This document shows positions 8,902 to 16,473 of a DNA stretch of 47,938 nucleotides, in pieces. The notes below the pieces were generated by a model. That model saw only the letters and a list, made by a program, of their open reading frames with translations. It was not told the DNA's origin and ran no database searches. This DNA comes from an uncultured Lachnospiraceae bacterium (lineage in GTDB: Bacteria > Bacillota_A > Clostridia > Lachnospirales > Lachnospiraceae). Positions within the stretch are counted from its first letter, which is position 1, and each line of letters begins with the position of its first letter. The stretch covers positions 1-47,938 of the forward strand of contig CAJUDN010000016.1 of assembly GCA_910585355.1 (NCBI GenBank). Reading direction: 5' to 3'. A program made the translations under genes and the position numbers.

Positions 8902-9372
8902 ATGAGCGACGGAGGAAACAGGATCGGGACGGTAAGCAGCGTGGATCCAGAAACGGGAATGGTAAGCGTATTGTTTGAGGACCGGGACGGAGAAGTCACG
9001 GAGCTATTACCCTACGCCACCTTTAACGAAGAATATAAGCTGCCGCAGTTGGGGGCAAAGGTTGTCGTTATTCATTTGAGCAACGGCGGGGAGATGGGGA
9101 TCATCTTAGGGACCTATTGGAACGAATACAACGCAGCGGGAAACCCCGGAACCTTCCATAAAGACCTGGGCGGCGGAGCCTATATCAATTATAAGGACGG
9201 CGTACTGACCGTAGCGGCGGAGCATACCATCATAGCGTCCTTAGACGGCAGCGAAACCCACCAGGACGCAGAGGCGGAAAAACTTCTGCTGAAGCTACAC
9301 GACCACGAAGAAAAGATCGCAGCTTTAGAGCGGGTTGTAGGAGTAGGGAAGGGGGTGGCTGAATGGCCATAG
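8902..9372 (+). CDS. Baseplate assembly / spike protein V
   Basis: 156 residues. An OB-fold-like N-terminus (IGTVSSVDPETGMVSVLFEDRDG) is followed by KVVVIHLSNGGEMGIILGTYWN, which is characteristic of the gpV/gp45-type spike. The C-terminal helix (EAEKLLLKLHDHEEKIAAL) replaces the longer beta-helix found in P2 V, so this is a short spike. ATG 8902 follows GGAGGCGGAGG. It overlaps the next gene by 10 bp. Confidence 0.8.
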   Translation: MSDGGNRIGTVSSVDPETGMVSVLFEDRDGEVTELLPYATFNEEYKLPQLGAKVVVIHLSNGGEMGIILGTYWNEYNAAGNPGTFHKDLGGGAYINYKDGVLTVAAEHTIIASLDGSETHQDAEAEKLLLKLHDHEEKIAALERVVGVGKGVAEWP

Positions 9373-9758
9373 GGCATATAGGGAAAACAGTCGTATTTGA
9401 AACCAGCGACGCGAAAATCCTTAATTTCAAAAAGATGCAGCGGACCGTAAAGGGGCGCTGGGCTTCCCATTCCAGGGTAGGCAAGAAGCCTAAAAAGCAG
9501 TTTTTAGGGCCGGATGCCGACCAGCTGACATTTACCATAACCCTCAACGCAGAACACGGCGTGAAGCCGCGGAAAACGGTAGAGAACATAGAGAAGCTGA
9601 TACGGACGGGGAAGCCGCAGACCGTAGTTATTGGAAGTAAGAAGGTAGGATCCAATAAGTACGCCATAACAGAAATCAGCGAGAGCTGGGACACAATTTT
9701 AAACCGGGGCGAGGTTGTAAAGATTACCTGCGACATTACCCTGGAGGAATACTTATAA
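9363..9758 (+). CDS. Phage tail protein U (P2 gpU family)
   Basis: 131 residues. The pattern of a short N-terminal strand, a central basic loop (WASHSRVGKKPKKQ) and LTFTITLNAEHG...PRKTVENIEKLI agrees with P2 gpU proteins. Location among hub and spike genes supports a tail role. Here it follows V rather than lying next to X and D as in P2, a common rearrangement in clostridial phages. ATG 9363 lies inside the end of gpV. Confidence 0.75.
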   Translation: MAIGHIGKTVVFETSDAKILNFKKMQRTVKGRWASHSRVGKKPKKQFLGPDADQLTFTITLNAEHGVKPRKTVENIEKLIRTGKPQTVVIGSKKVGSNKYAITEISESWDTILNRGEVVKITCDITLEEYL

Positions 9759-9776
9759 GGGGAAGGAGGCGGGCGG

Positions 9777-10127
9777 ATGTTTGGAACACCGGAAACAGTA
9801 ATAATCGGCTTCGACTACCTTAACGCAACGGAGCTGGAGGAAATGCAGCGCAACCTTGACCTGCTTTACAGCACCAGGGCCGGCACTTGCCCCGGTGATC
9901 GTAACTTCGGTTTAGAGCAGACCTTTGAGAGCTGCCCGACCAATGTGGCAAGAAATTTGTTTGCTTTAGAGGTCATAGAGAAAACGGAGATTTACGAGGA
10001 CAAGGCGGAAATATTAAATATTGAGTACACGCAGTCCGCAGACGGGAACCTGACCCCGAAGATTACCATCGGGCCGAAGGATCCGGAGGACACCGGGGAC
10101 GCGGACACGGAAGAATCGGAGGAATAA
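9777..10127 (+). CDS. Baseplate wedge protein, GPW/gp25 family
   Basis: 116 residues. Short for a two-domain protein, but it has the conserved gp25 pieces: LDLLYSTRAGTCPGDRNFGLE (equivalent to the tRPGeR loop) and a helix/strand ending in NIEYTQSADGNLTPKITI. gp25/W proteins nucleate baseplate wedges with gpJ and gpI, which follow directly. The last 16 residues are very acidic. ATG 9777 follows AAGGAGG (9763-9769). Confidence 0.78.
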   Translation: MFGTPETVIIGFDYLNATELEEMQRNLDLLYSTRAGTCPGDRNFGLEQTFESCPTNVARNLFALEVIEKTEIYEDKAEILNIEYTQSADGNLTPKITIGPKDPEDTGDADTEESEE

Positions 10128-10142
10128 AGGAGGTGGCAAGGA

Positions 10143-11297
10143 TTGTCGGATATTCTAAACACAATAGATAATTTACCGGATATTTCTTTCATAGACGGAT
10201 TGACGCTGGAGAACATCCAGAGCCAGATGTTAAGCGACTTCGTAGCGAAGTACCAGGAGATCACCGGGAAGAAAATACAGCTTTCCAAGTCGGACCCGAA
10301 CCGCATTATTATGTTAGGCTGCGCCCAGCTTATATACCAGGGCTTGCAGAACATAGACAAGGGCGGAAAGATGAACTTTCTTAAGTACGCCTACGACGAT
10401 TATTTGGAGAATATGGGTGCGCTTAAGAAGGTAACGAGGAACCCGGCAAAGTTCGCCCAGGTTCCGGTCAAGTTCACGCTTTCCGGGAAAAGGGAAGCGG
10501 CTACCAGCATACCGCAGGGAACCAGGGTAACTGCTGCCTACGAGGTTTATTTTGCTACGATTGAGTACGCAGAAATACCGCCGGGGGAAACGGAGATAAC
10601 GGTCATGACGGAATGCACCGAAGCCGGAACCATAGGAAACGACTTTGCAGCCGGGGAGCTTACCACCCTTGTGGATCCTATTGGCTTCATTTCCAAGGTT
10701 GAGAACACGCAGAAAAGCACCGGAGGGACAGAGGTAGAATCAGACCAGAACATGGCAGAAAGAATTTACCTGGCCCCTTCCAGCTATTCCACAGCCGGAC
10801 CCGACGACGCTTACGAGTACTGGGTGAAAGACAGCAACCCATTTATAGGGGATGTTAAAATAACCAGCCCTACGCCGGGCTTAGTTGATATCCGCTTTGT
10901 TATGACCGACGGAACCGTCCCCGACGATACCACCATAGCCGCAGTAACGGCAGCGGTAAACCAGAGGGGCAAGCGTCCGCTTACGGACCAGGTACAAGTA
11001 AAGAAACCGGAAATTGAGGAATACAGTATAGACGTGACCTACTACATAAATACCAGCGACAGCAATGCGGCCACGGCTATCCAGGCTCAGGCGGAAACCG
11101 CCGTAGAGGAATATAAGCTGTGGCAGGCTACCAAGGTAGGCCGGGACATAAACCCGGATGAGCTTATAGCGAGGCTGAACGACGCAGGGGCAAAAAGGGC
11201 AGTAGTCCGCTCGCCAGCTTTCCGCATCATAGGGGAAACGGCGAAAGCCCAGTGTACCGGGGTAAATGTTGTATACGGAGGGCTTGAAAATGATTAG
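10143..11297 (+). CDS. Baseplate J-like protein
   Basis: 384 residues. Contains the usual baseplate J pattern: helical N-terminus (TLENIQSQMLSDFVAKYQEITGK), PVKFTLSGKREAATSIPQGTRVTA, the TECTEAGTIGNDFAAGELTTLVDP segment and GGTEVESDQNMAERI. J forms the outer baseplate wedge that links the hub region to fibre-carrying protein I. The start is TTG 10143, 8 bp after AGGAGGT (10128-10134). The end overlaps the next gene by 8 bp. Confidence 0.88.
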   Translation: MSDILNTIDNLPDISFIDGLTLENIQSQMLSDFVAKYQEITGKKIQLSKSDPNRIIMLGCAQLIYQGLQNIDKGGKMNFLKYAYDDYLENMGALKKVTRNPAKFAQVPVKFTLSGKREAATSIPQGTRVTAAYEVYFATIEYAEIPPGETEITVMTECTEAGTIGNDFAAGELTTLVDPIGFISKVENTQKSTGGTEVESDQNMAERIYLAPSSYSTAGPDDAYEYWVKDSNPFIGDVKITSPTPGLVDIRFVMTDGTVPDDTTIAAVTAAVNQRGKRPLTDQVQVKKPEIEEYSIDVTYYINTSDSNAATAIQAQAETAVEEYKLWQATKVGRDINPDELIARLNDAGAKRAVVRSPAFRIIGETAKAQCTGVNVVYGGLEND

Positions 11298-12324
11298 TTA
11301 CTACGACGGGCAGCTAACAGACATCATGCCCGGAAACATAACCAAAAAGCCGGAAGTAAAGGCGTTAAGCTATGCCTTGCAGCAAGCCTGCCGTCTTCTT
11401 TACCGATACAGCCGGAGGCTCTATATTTATTCCAATTTGGATGAACAGCCGGAGGAAGTTATAGACCTTCTGGCTTCGGAACTTCGTACCCAGTATTACA
11501 GGAGTACGCTGGACCTTGACACGAAACGGCGGCTTGTAAAAAATACGCTGATTTGGTATATGAGCGCAGGAACGCCCCAGGCAGTAGAGGAACTCGTAGG
11601 CGTAGTATTTGGCGAGGGCGAAGTAAAAGAGTGGTACGAGTACGGCGACAACCCCTATTATTTCAAGATTGTTACCAACGCCATCCTTACGCTTGAAATG
11701 AACGACTTTTTTTCAATTATGATCCGGCGGGTAAAGAATACCCGTTCACACCTTCGGGCTATTGATATACACCGGATTGTAAACCATGAGCTTTTCTCCG
11801 GGGCGGCGATTTTCCCAAACTATAAGCCGCCTGCAATAATTGACGGTTACGACGTAGACCGGGAAGCAAGGCAGACCATACACGCCGGGGCATTGGCATC
11901 CGGACAGAGCCGCCCTGCGCCGATTTGGGACGGCTTTAAGACTGAGGGCGGAGAAATTACCGCCGGAGTATTTGCGGGGGCGGCAGGGGCTACCAGGACG
12001 CACCAGGCGGCTATTGTGGACGGTTTTAGCTTTGAGGGTAAGGAAGTCATAGGCCAGACGTTTATAGGGGGCGAAATGGCGGCCACAGAGAAGCAGGCAG
12101 CCATCCGGGAAGGATTGGAAGGAACCGCCGCACCAGTAGAAGGCCATGCTTACGCCGGATCCGCAGCAAGGGCGGAGGCGCACCAGAAACCGCCAGCAGT
12201 CCGGGAAGGTTTTACCATCCAGGGCGAAACAGTAACAGAGGCTATTGTAGCCGCCACGGCTTCAAATAGTAAATACAAAAATACCGTAAAAGAAGGAGGA
12301 ACCAAGAATGCCACAACCATTTAA
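11290..12324 (+). CDS. Tail protein I (P2 gpI-like) with C-terminal repeats
   Basis: 344 residues from ATG 11290, with GGAGG 8 bp upstream; an upstream TTG at 11266 is rejected for lack of a site. Residues 1-175 match P2 tail protein I (KALSYALQQACRLLYRYSRR, STLDLDTKRRLVKNTLIWYMSAGTP, VVFGEGEVKEWYEYG). From about 179 to 328 there are roughly five imperfect repeats of about 30 residues sharing the core A-I-x-D/E-G-F/Y. Protein I normally connects baseplate to tail fibre; the repeats may be a flexible spacer or a docking array. Overlaps the fibre gene by 17 bp. Confidence 0.82.
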   Translation: MISYYDGQLTDIMPGNITKKPEVKALSYALQQACRLLYRYSRRLYIYSNLDEQPEEVIDLLASELRTQYYRSTLDLDTKRRLVKNTLIWYMSAGTPQAVEELVGVVFGEGEVKEWYEYGDNPYYFKIVTNAILTLEMNDFFSIMIRRVKNTRSHLRAIDIHRIVNHELFSGAAIFPNYKPPAIIDGYDVDREARQTIHAGALASGQSRPAPIWDGFKTEGGEITAGVFAGAAGATRTHQAAIVDGFSFEGKEVIGQTFIGGEMAATEKQAAIREGLEGTAAPVEGHAYAGSAARAEAHQKPPAVREGFTIQGETVTEAIVAATASNSKYKNTVKEGGTKNATTI

Positions 12325-12910
12325 CAACGCGGTCATGACCAACGCGGGGGCGAGGCTTCTGACCAGGGCGCAGGCCGGGGAAATCAAGATAGAGTTTACC
12401 CGGATCGCAGTAGGCAACGGCAATTATACCGCAGCCGAAAAGACGCTGGATGCACTGCAGAAGCGGACAGCCCTTAAGTCGCTTAAGAACAGCTACACCC
12501 TTTCGGATATTGACGTGTTCAGCGATTACAGCGTGAAGGTAACGGCGCTTATTACGAACCAGGATCCCGTAACCGGGCAGACCCTCGTAAACGCCGGGTA
12601 CTACATTAACGAGATGGGCTTATTTGCCAAGGTAAAGGACGGCGCAGCCAGCACGGAAGTCCTTTACAGCATCACCACCACAGCCGGGGACAACGGCGAC
12701 TTTATGCCGCCTTACAACGGATATAACCCGGCGCAGATCACGCAGGACTATTTTGCAACCGTAAACAACAGCGCAGAGGTTACAATCGTCAGCACCGGAG
12801 CCGCCCTGCTTGCGGAGGACGCGAACAAAATAAGGGACGACACCACACTGCAGAAGTATAAGCTGGGGATTGATAACGGATTGATTTATATACAGGAGGT
12901 AGACGAGTAA
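12308..12910 (+). CDS. Tail-collar fibre protein (P2 gpH N-terminus-like)
   Basis: 200 residues. Opens with FNNAVMTNAGARLLTRAQAGE and FTRIAVGNGNY, the sequence pattern of the tail-collar fibre domain that anchors P2-type side fibres, and includes INEMGLFAK. It stops after this domain, so it lacks a receptor-binding part of its own. The receptor-binding function is probably supplied by the next gene, to which it is coupled by TAATG at 12908-12912. Confidence 0.8.
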   Translation: MPQPFNNAVMTNAGARLLTRAQAGEIKIEFTRIAVGNGNYTAAEKTLDALQKRTALKSLKNSYTLSDIDVFSDYSVKVTALITNQDPVTGQTLVNAGYYINEMGLFAKVKDGAASTEVLYSITTTAGDNGDFMPPYNGYNPAQITQDYFATVNNSAEVTIVSTGAALLAEDANKIRDDTTLQKYKLGIDNGLIYIQEVDE

Positions 12911-14199
12911 TGGCAGGAGAAAAGATTTATATTGCAGACAAGGAAACCTTAGACAAGGTTTATAACATTCTGGCGGCCGATCCGGTTTACGGCTTCATTG
13001 AGCATAACGGCATTTTAAGCCCCGGAAGCCGGATCGAGTACATCGGGCTTAATAAGGACTTTTCGCCCCTGGTAAGGAATAAGGCCGACGGAAGCATGGC
13101 TTTGAACAGTTGGGCGGACTTCCCGGTCATTAAGGCGAATAAGCCTTACATGGTTCGGGCAGACGGTACACCGGATTACAGGATGAGCGAAACAAACTAC
13201 GCACAGAAGGAAAGCGGCGGAGCTTCCGATGTTGCGAACAGCAGCTACAACGGCGGCGCTTTTTCCTGGCTTATGAAGATTTACAAGAACGAGGAAATGG
13301 TCGGCAACGACAGGATCGTGCGCTTTTCCCTTACCGCCCGCGACGGCTATGAGCCGGTGGGTTTTATTGACCCCAGCAACAACGAGCTGGAGGGCGTATG
13401 GCTTCCCATGTTCTACGGTTCCATTTTAGGGGCAAGCGGATCCACCCCGAAGATGGTAAGCCTTTCCGGTATGCAGCCGACCCATAGCAACACCACAGCC
13501 CAGGAAAAGACAGCTATTACCAATTTCAGCAGCCGGGCAGTATTCCTCGGCGGGCCGATTGTAGAAACCATTACCGACCTTCTTATTATGTTCGCAAAGA
13601 CAACGAACCTGCAGGAAGCCTATGGGTACGGAAACTGCGCGGGCTACGACGCCAGCCAGTCCCCGACCTACGGAGTAAAGCAAAACGCCATAGTGGGAGG
13701 CGGGCAGTTCTACGGAACCGACGATCAGCACAGCCTTAACAAGATTTTCCACAGCATAGTCCTGGGGAGCTACCAGCAGTGGATGCGCGACCCTTACGAA
13801 GTAGTTGTAAACGGGCGGGTGAAGGTAAGCAAAAACTACACCTACGACCCGACCGGGGCAGCTTATACGGACACGGGGATCGCCGTACCGGACAATAAGA
13901 CCTGGGACACGAACCACAACGCCCTGGATTACCCGGCCCATTTCAGAACCGTTCCGGGATACGGCAGTATCCCGGCTTTAGGAATGGACGGAGGGAGCAG
14001 CGCGACCGGAGGATGTGACGGGCTTTGGAGAAAAGACCCGAAGCAGACGTTTACGGGCGTCTGCCTACGGTTCGGTTATTGCTGCGATGGGCTTTATTGC
14101 GGCTTGCGGGCGCGGGGTTGGTACAGCACGGCCACGCATGCGTACTGGAACGTCGGCGCCGCCGATCTTCTATTGCCACCTGTCGGCGTAGCCGTATAA
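12910..14199 (+). CDS. DGR target: variable tail protein with C-type-lectin-like end
   Basis: 429 residues, with AGGAGGT just upstream and coupled to the collar gene. Residues about 1-240 probably form the attachment and trimerisation part. The last 60 residues carry the Trp/Gly-rich pattern of C-type-lectin-type DGR variable proteins (GLWRKDPK, GLRARGW, YWNVGAA). Residues 383-418 are encoded by the variable repeat. Ten residues differ from the template translation: 390, 392, 393, 396, 403, 405, 406, 410, 412 (all Asn in TR) and 415 (Ile in TR). It most likely displays the diversified receptor-binding surface at the tail tip. The fold is inferred from sequence pattern and DGR context. Confidence 0.88.
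   Translation: MAGEKIYIADKETLDKVYNILAADPVYGFIEHNGILSPGSRIEYIGLNKDFSPLVRNKADGSMALNSWADFPVIKANKPYMVRADGTPDYRMSETNYAQKESGGASDVANSSYNGGAFSWLMKIYKNEEMVGNDRIVRFSLTARDGYEPVGFIDPSNNELEGVWLPMFYGSILGASGSTPKMVSLSGMQPTHSNTTAQEKTAITNFSSRAVFLGGPIVETITDLLIMFAKTTNLQEAYGYGNCAGYDASQSPTYGVKQNAIVGGGQFYGTDDQHSLNKIFHSIVLGSYQQWMRDPYEVVVNGRVKVSKNYTYDPTGAAYTDTGIAVPDNKTWDTNHNALDYPAHFRTVPGYGSIPALGMDGGSSATGGCDGLWRKDPKQTFTGVCLRFGYCCDGLYCGLRARGWYSTATHAYWNVGAADLLLPPVGVAV
14055..14163 (+). repeat. DGR variable repeat (VR) with IMH
   Basis: 109 bp matching 14305-14413 at a constant offset of 250 bp. The 13 mismatches are at 14077, 14083, 14084, 14086, 14095, 14116, 14117, 14122, 14126, 14130, 14137, 14143 and 14152; TR has A at each one. 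The 3' end is the G/C-rich TCGGCGCCGCC, identical in both copies. It is followed by an 11-base stretch (14164-14174) that matches TR except at three non-adenine-directed positions. This is the layout of an initiation-of-mutagenic-homology (IMH) site beside its TR counterpart, IMH*. Confidence 0.93.
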
Positions 14200-14206
14200 G
14201 GGGGGA

Positions 14207-14231
14207 CCGGGGGCGCGAAGCACTCCCCCGG
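14207..14231 (+). promoter_or_regulatory. Inverted repeat downstream of VR (putative DGR hairpin/cruciform)
   Basis: CCGGGGG (14207-14213) and CCCCCGG (14225-14231) form a perfect 7-bp GC stem around an 11-base loop that itself contains GC-GAA-GC. It starts 8 bp after the target gene's stop and has no following T-run, so it is unlikely to be an intrinsic terminator. In the Bordetella phage DGR a hairpin at this place after VR promotes target recognition. The same role is inferred here. Confidence 0.65.
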
Positions 14232-14304
14232 AAGATACCGGAGCTTTGAAGCAGCGTAAATTATAAACAACAAAATATAAGGGGATAGGGACGGCGTCAC
14301 CTGG

Positions 14305-14413
14305 GGGCGTCTGCCTACGGTTCGGTAATTGCAACAATGGGCTTAATTGCGGCTTGCGGGCGCGGAATTGGAACAACACAGCCACGAATGCGAACTGGAA
14401 CATCGGCGCCGCC
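14305..14413 (+). repeat. DGR template repeat (TR)
   Basis: 109 bp non-coding template for mutagenic copying into VR. It contains 25 adenines. They concentrate in AAY (Asn) codons when read in the target frame, the design that yields the most amino-acid change without stop codons. The TR translation would place Asn at 390, 392, 393, 396, 403, 405, 406, 410, 412 and 414. It lies between the target gene and the reverse transcriptase, so its RNA is presumably part of a transcript running rightward. A 63-codon open frame across it is not considered a gene. Confidence 0.93.
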
Positions 14414-14534
14414 TTTTTTCTATTCATTACGGAGCATTAACTTAAAGCCGCCCCTATTCCTACACCCCTGGGCGTTGAAATACGTCTTAACCGCCATTAC
14501 TGGAAGGGTAAGTGGTAAATTAACTTGATACAGG

Positions 14535-14567
14535 GCGCACGGTAAAGCGGTCGCACCTGCCGTGCGT
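14535..14567 (+). ncRNA. Stem-loop in the TR-RT spacer RNA
   Basis: GCGCACGG (14535-14542) pairs with CCGTGCGT (14560-14567), 8 bp with one G-U pair. It lies between TR and the reverse transcriptase start. In the studied Bordetella DGR the spacer RNA 3' of TR is bound by the RT complex and primes cDNA synthesis. A structured spacer here would suit that role. The pairing is visible in sequence; the role is inferred. Confidence 0.4.
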
Positions 14568-14607
14568 AGAGGATAGAAGAAAAAATATTCTTATAGGAGT
14601 ATTGTTT

Positions 14608-15840
14608 ATGCGGAGGAAAGAGCTGTGGCGGAAAGTAGAAAAAGCCACACCGGAAAGAGGCGTTAAACAGTACAAATATTTGTATCGCCGTATGCTTGAC
14701 GAAAACATAATACGGAAAGCATACAAAAAGCTGCGGAAGGGCAAAACGAAGCGAAAAGAGATACAGCAGATTGACGCCGATCTTGATAACGAAGTCGCCG
14801 CCATGCGGCGCATGATAGAGAACACGAAGCCGCCGGACGTTCCGGTGGAACACCCGGAGCTGGCATATAAACCGAAAAAGCGCACACCGAAAATCATAAA
14901 GGAGAAGGGGAAAGTCCGGAAGATTTTTATGCCGGAGATACACGAACAATGGCTGCACCACATAATCGTCCTTATTTTGGAACCGATTATAACAGCCACG
15001 GCTTACCCATATTCCTGCGGCAGTTTCCCGAAGCGGGGCGCACACTTCGGCAAGAAGCGGCTTTTAAAGATTATCCAGGGCGGAAAGAATATCCGGAATT
15101 TTGCAAAGATAGACATCCGCCATTTTTACGACAGCATACGGCTGGACATCCTTATGCGGGAGCTTCGCATAAGGATAAAAGACGAGCTTTTTCTATACGT
15201 TGTTGAGCTTTGCTTGCAGGGCTTCAAGAAGGGAATACCGCTGGGCTTCTACATTTCCCAGTGGCTCGCTAATTATTTGTTGGAGCCGTTGGACCGTTTC
15301 ATAACGGACAAGCTGGGAATACCGAACCTTATCCGCTATATGGATGATATTGTTTTAGGACACGACAACAAAAAGAAGCTGCACCAGGCAATAGTAGAAA
15401 TTAAAAAATTCATAGGGCGGAGGTTCCGGCTGAAACTGAAGCGGAACTACCAGGTCTTTAAGTTCAACTACCAGAAAAAGAACGGGAAGGTCGTAGGGCG
15501 CGTGATTGATTTTATGGGCTTCCTTTTCTTCCGCAACCGGACGACGATGCGGAAAGTTATTATGCTTTCAGCCACCAGGCTGGCCAGCAGGCTACACGCA
15601 GCGAAGGAAGCCGGGAGGGGATATTTTAAGAAGCACATAGAAGCAATGTTAAGCTATATAGGCTGGTTCAGTTGTACGGACACTTACGACGCATACCAGG
15701 ACTATATAAAGCCCCATGTAATAGTTGGGCGGCTTAAGAAAATCATTTCAAAATTGACAAGGAGGGCAAACAAAAATGAAGCAGTGGACACAGGAAAGAA
15801 GCGCCAGCCGGCCGGCAGAGTTGCAGCTTGTGGCGCCTGA
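14608..15840 (+). CDS. DGR reverse transcriptase
   Basis: 410 residues. Motif A holds Asp169 (FAKIDIRHFYDSI), the catalytic box is Y244-M-D-D, and residues 212-218 read LGFYISQ, the DGR-type version of the motif that is QG-rich in retroviral and group II intron enzymes. The N-terminus is basic and helical, as expected for TR RNA binding; no maturase, protease or integrase domain is seen. ATG 14608 lies 8 bp after AGGAG (14595-14599); the TTG at 14602 is too close to it. It copies TR RNA into cDNA with errors at template adenines. The last 65 bases overlap the next gene. Confidence 0.93.
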   Translation: MRRKELWRKVEKATPERGVKQYKYLYRRMLDENIIRKAYKKLRKGKTKRKEIQQIDADLDNEVAAMRRMIENTKPPDVPVEHPELAYKPKKRTPKIIKEKGKVRKIFMPEIHEQWLHHIIVLILEPIITATAYPYSCGSFPKRGAHFGKKRLLKIIQGGKNIRNFAKIDIRHFYDSIRLDILMRELRIRIKDELFLYVVELCLQGFKKGIPLGFYISQWLANYLLEPLDRFITDKLGIPNLIRYMDDIVLGHDNKKKLHQAIVEIKKFIGRRFRLKLKRNYQVFKFNYQKKNGKVVGRVIDFMGFLFFRNRTTMRKVIMLSATRLASRLHAAKEAGRGYFKKHIEAMLSYIGWFSCTDTYDAYQDYIKPHVIVGRLKKIISKLTRRANKNEAVDTGKKRQPAGRVAACGA

Positions 15841-16051
15841 TACTTTCATCCAGCGCCGGAACATTCAGCCGGAGGAACACGAAGCAACGGACCAGGCGGC
15901 AGCCTATACGGACTTCGTATGCGAGAGCCGGGAGATCAGCGTCGGAGAATACGAGATGCTTAAGAGCATTGAGGCAATCAAGACGGACGAGGCAGTAACG
16001 GCGGCTATTGACGAGTACACGATGCAACTTATGGAAGGAGGGCTTTTATAA
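15776..16051 (+). CDS. Small acidic protein after the reverse transcriptase
   Basis: 91 residues, starting at ATG 15776 with AAGGAGGG about 10 bp upstream, inside the 3' end of the reverse transcriptase gene. Acidic, with helical stretches (GEYEMLKSIEAIKTDEAVTAAIDEYTMQLME). It resembles the small proteins that precede XkdX in Firmicutes phages (possible fibre assembly or tail accessory). It does not have the length or basic charge of the DGR accessory protein Avd. Coupled to XkdX by TAATG. Confidence 0.65.
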   Translation: MKQWTQERSASRPAELQLVAPDTFIQRRNIQPEEHEATDQAAAYTDFVCESREISVGEYEMLKSIEAIKTDEAVTAAIDEYTMQLMEGGLL

Positions 16052-16197
16052 TGGCTTCGATTTTAGTAAACAGCCTTAAGAGGCTTTACGCAGCGGGCAG
16101 GGTAACAAAGGAGCAGATCAGAGAGCGGGCGGAGAAGGGAACCATCACCGAAGCCGACTACCAGGAGATCACCGGGGAGGCATACGAGGATGAATAA
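16051..16197 (+). CDS. xkdX: XkdX family phage protein
   Basis: 48 residues: LKRLYAAGRVTKEQIRERA followed by KGTITEADYQEITG, the compact XkdX pattern known from PBSX-like and many Firmicutes prophages. It is always found near fibre genes and before lysis genes, as here. The molecular role is not established. ATG 16051 overlaps the previous stop and its own stop overlaps the next gene by 8 bp. Confidence 0.8.
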   Translation: MASILVNSLKRLYAAGRVTKEQIRERAEKGTITEADYQEITGEAYEDE

Positions 16198-16381
16198 AAC
16201 CATTGACCCGCTTAAGGTAGTGGAGCAGCAGAACGCCATCATACGGATCCAGTCCGGAGTGATTGACGAGCTTTTCATACTTCTTATGCAGCACATAAGC
16301 GCAGACGAAGCGGGAAGCCTCCCGTGTATTGCCAGAATCAACCAGGCAGCCGAAATCCGGGCGGGAATCGGCTTAGACTAA
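16190..16381 (+). CDS. Small phage protein of unknown function
   Basis: 63 residues from ATG 16190, inside the end of xkdX, with GGGGAGG upstream. One predicted helix-rich segment (VVEQQNAIIRIQSGVIDELFILLMQHI) suggests a coiled-coil. No family recognised. Its position between XkdX and the lysis cassette is common for small uncharacterised phage genes. Confidence 0.6.
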   Translation: MNKTIDPLKVVEQQNAIIRIQSGVIDELFILLMQHISADEAGSLPCIARINQAAEIRAGIGLD

Positions 16382-16403
16382 TATTTCTACACTAAAAGGC
16401 AAA

Positions 16404-16444
16404 AAGCCCAGGAAACGGCGCAGGACGCGCCGTGGAGGGGGCTT
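16404..16444 (+). terminator. Nested stem-loop, possible terminator before the lysis genes
   Basis: AAGCCC (16404-16409) pairs with GGGCTT (16439-16444), and inside it ACGGCG (16415-16420) pairs with CGCCGT (16428-16433). The structure is followed by ATTTTATT. It could end or attenuate the tail-gene transcript before the holin-like genes. The T-run is interrupted, so strength is uncertain. Confidence 0.5.
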
Positions 16445-16473
16445 ATTTTATTGCAGGAAGGAGGGCAGTGGAG

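Noticed and set aside
14337..14528. 63-codon open frame across the template repeat
   Set aside because: It begins inside TR, has no ribosome binding site and exists because TR mirrors the coding VR.
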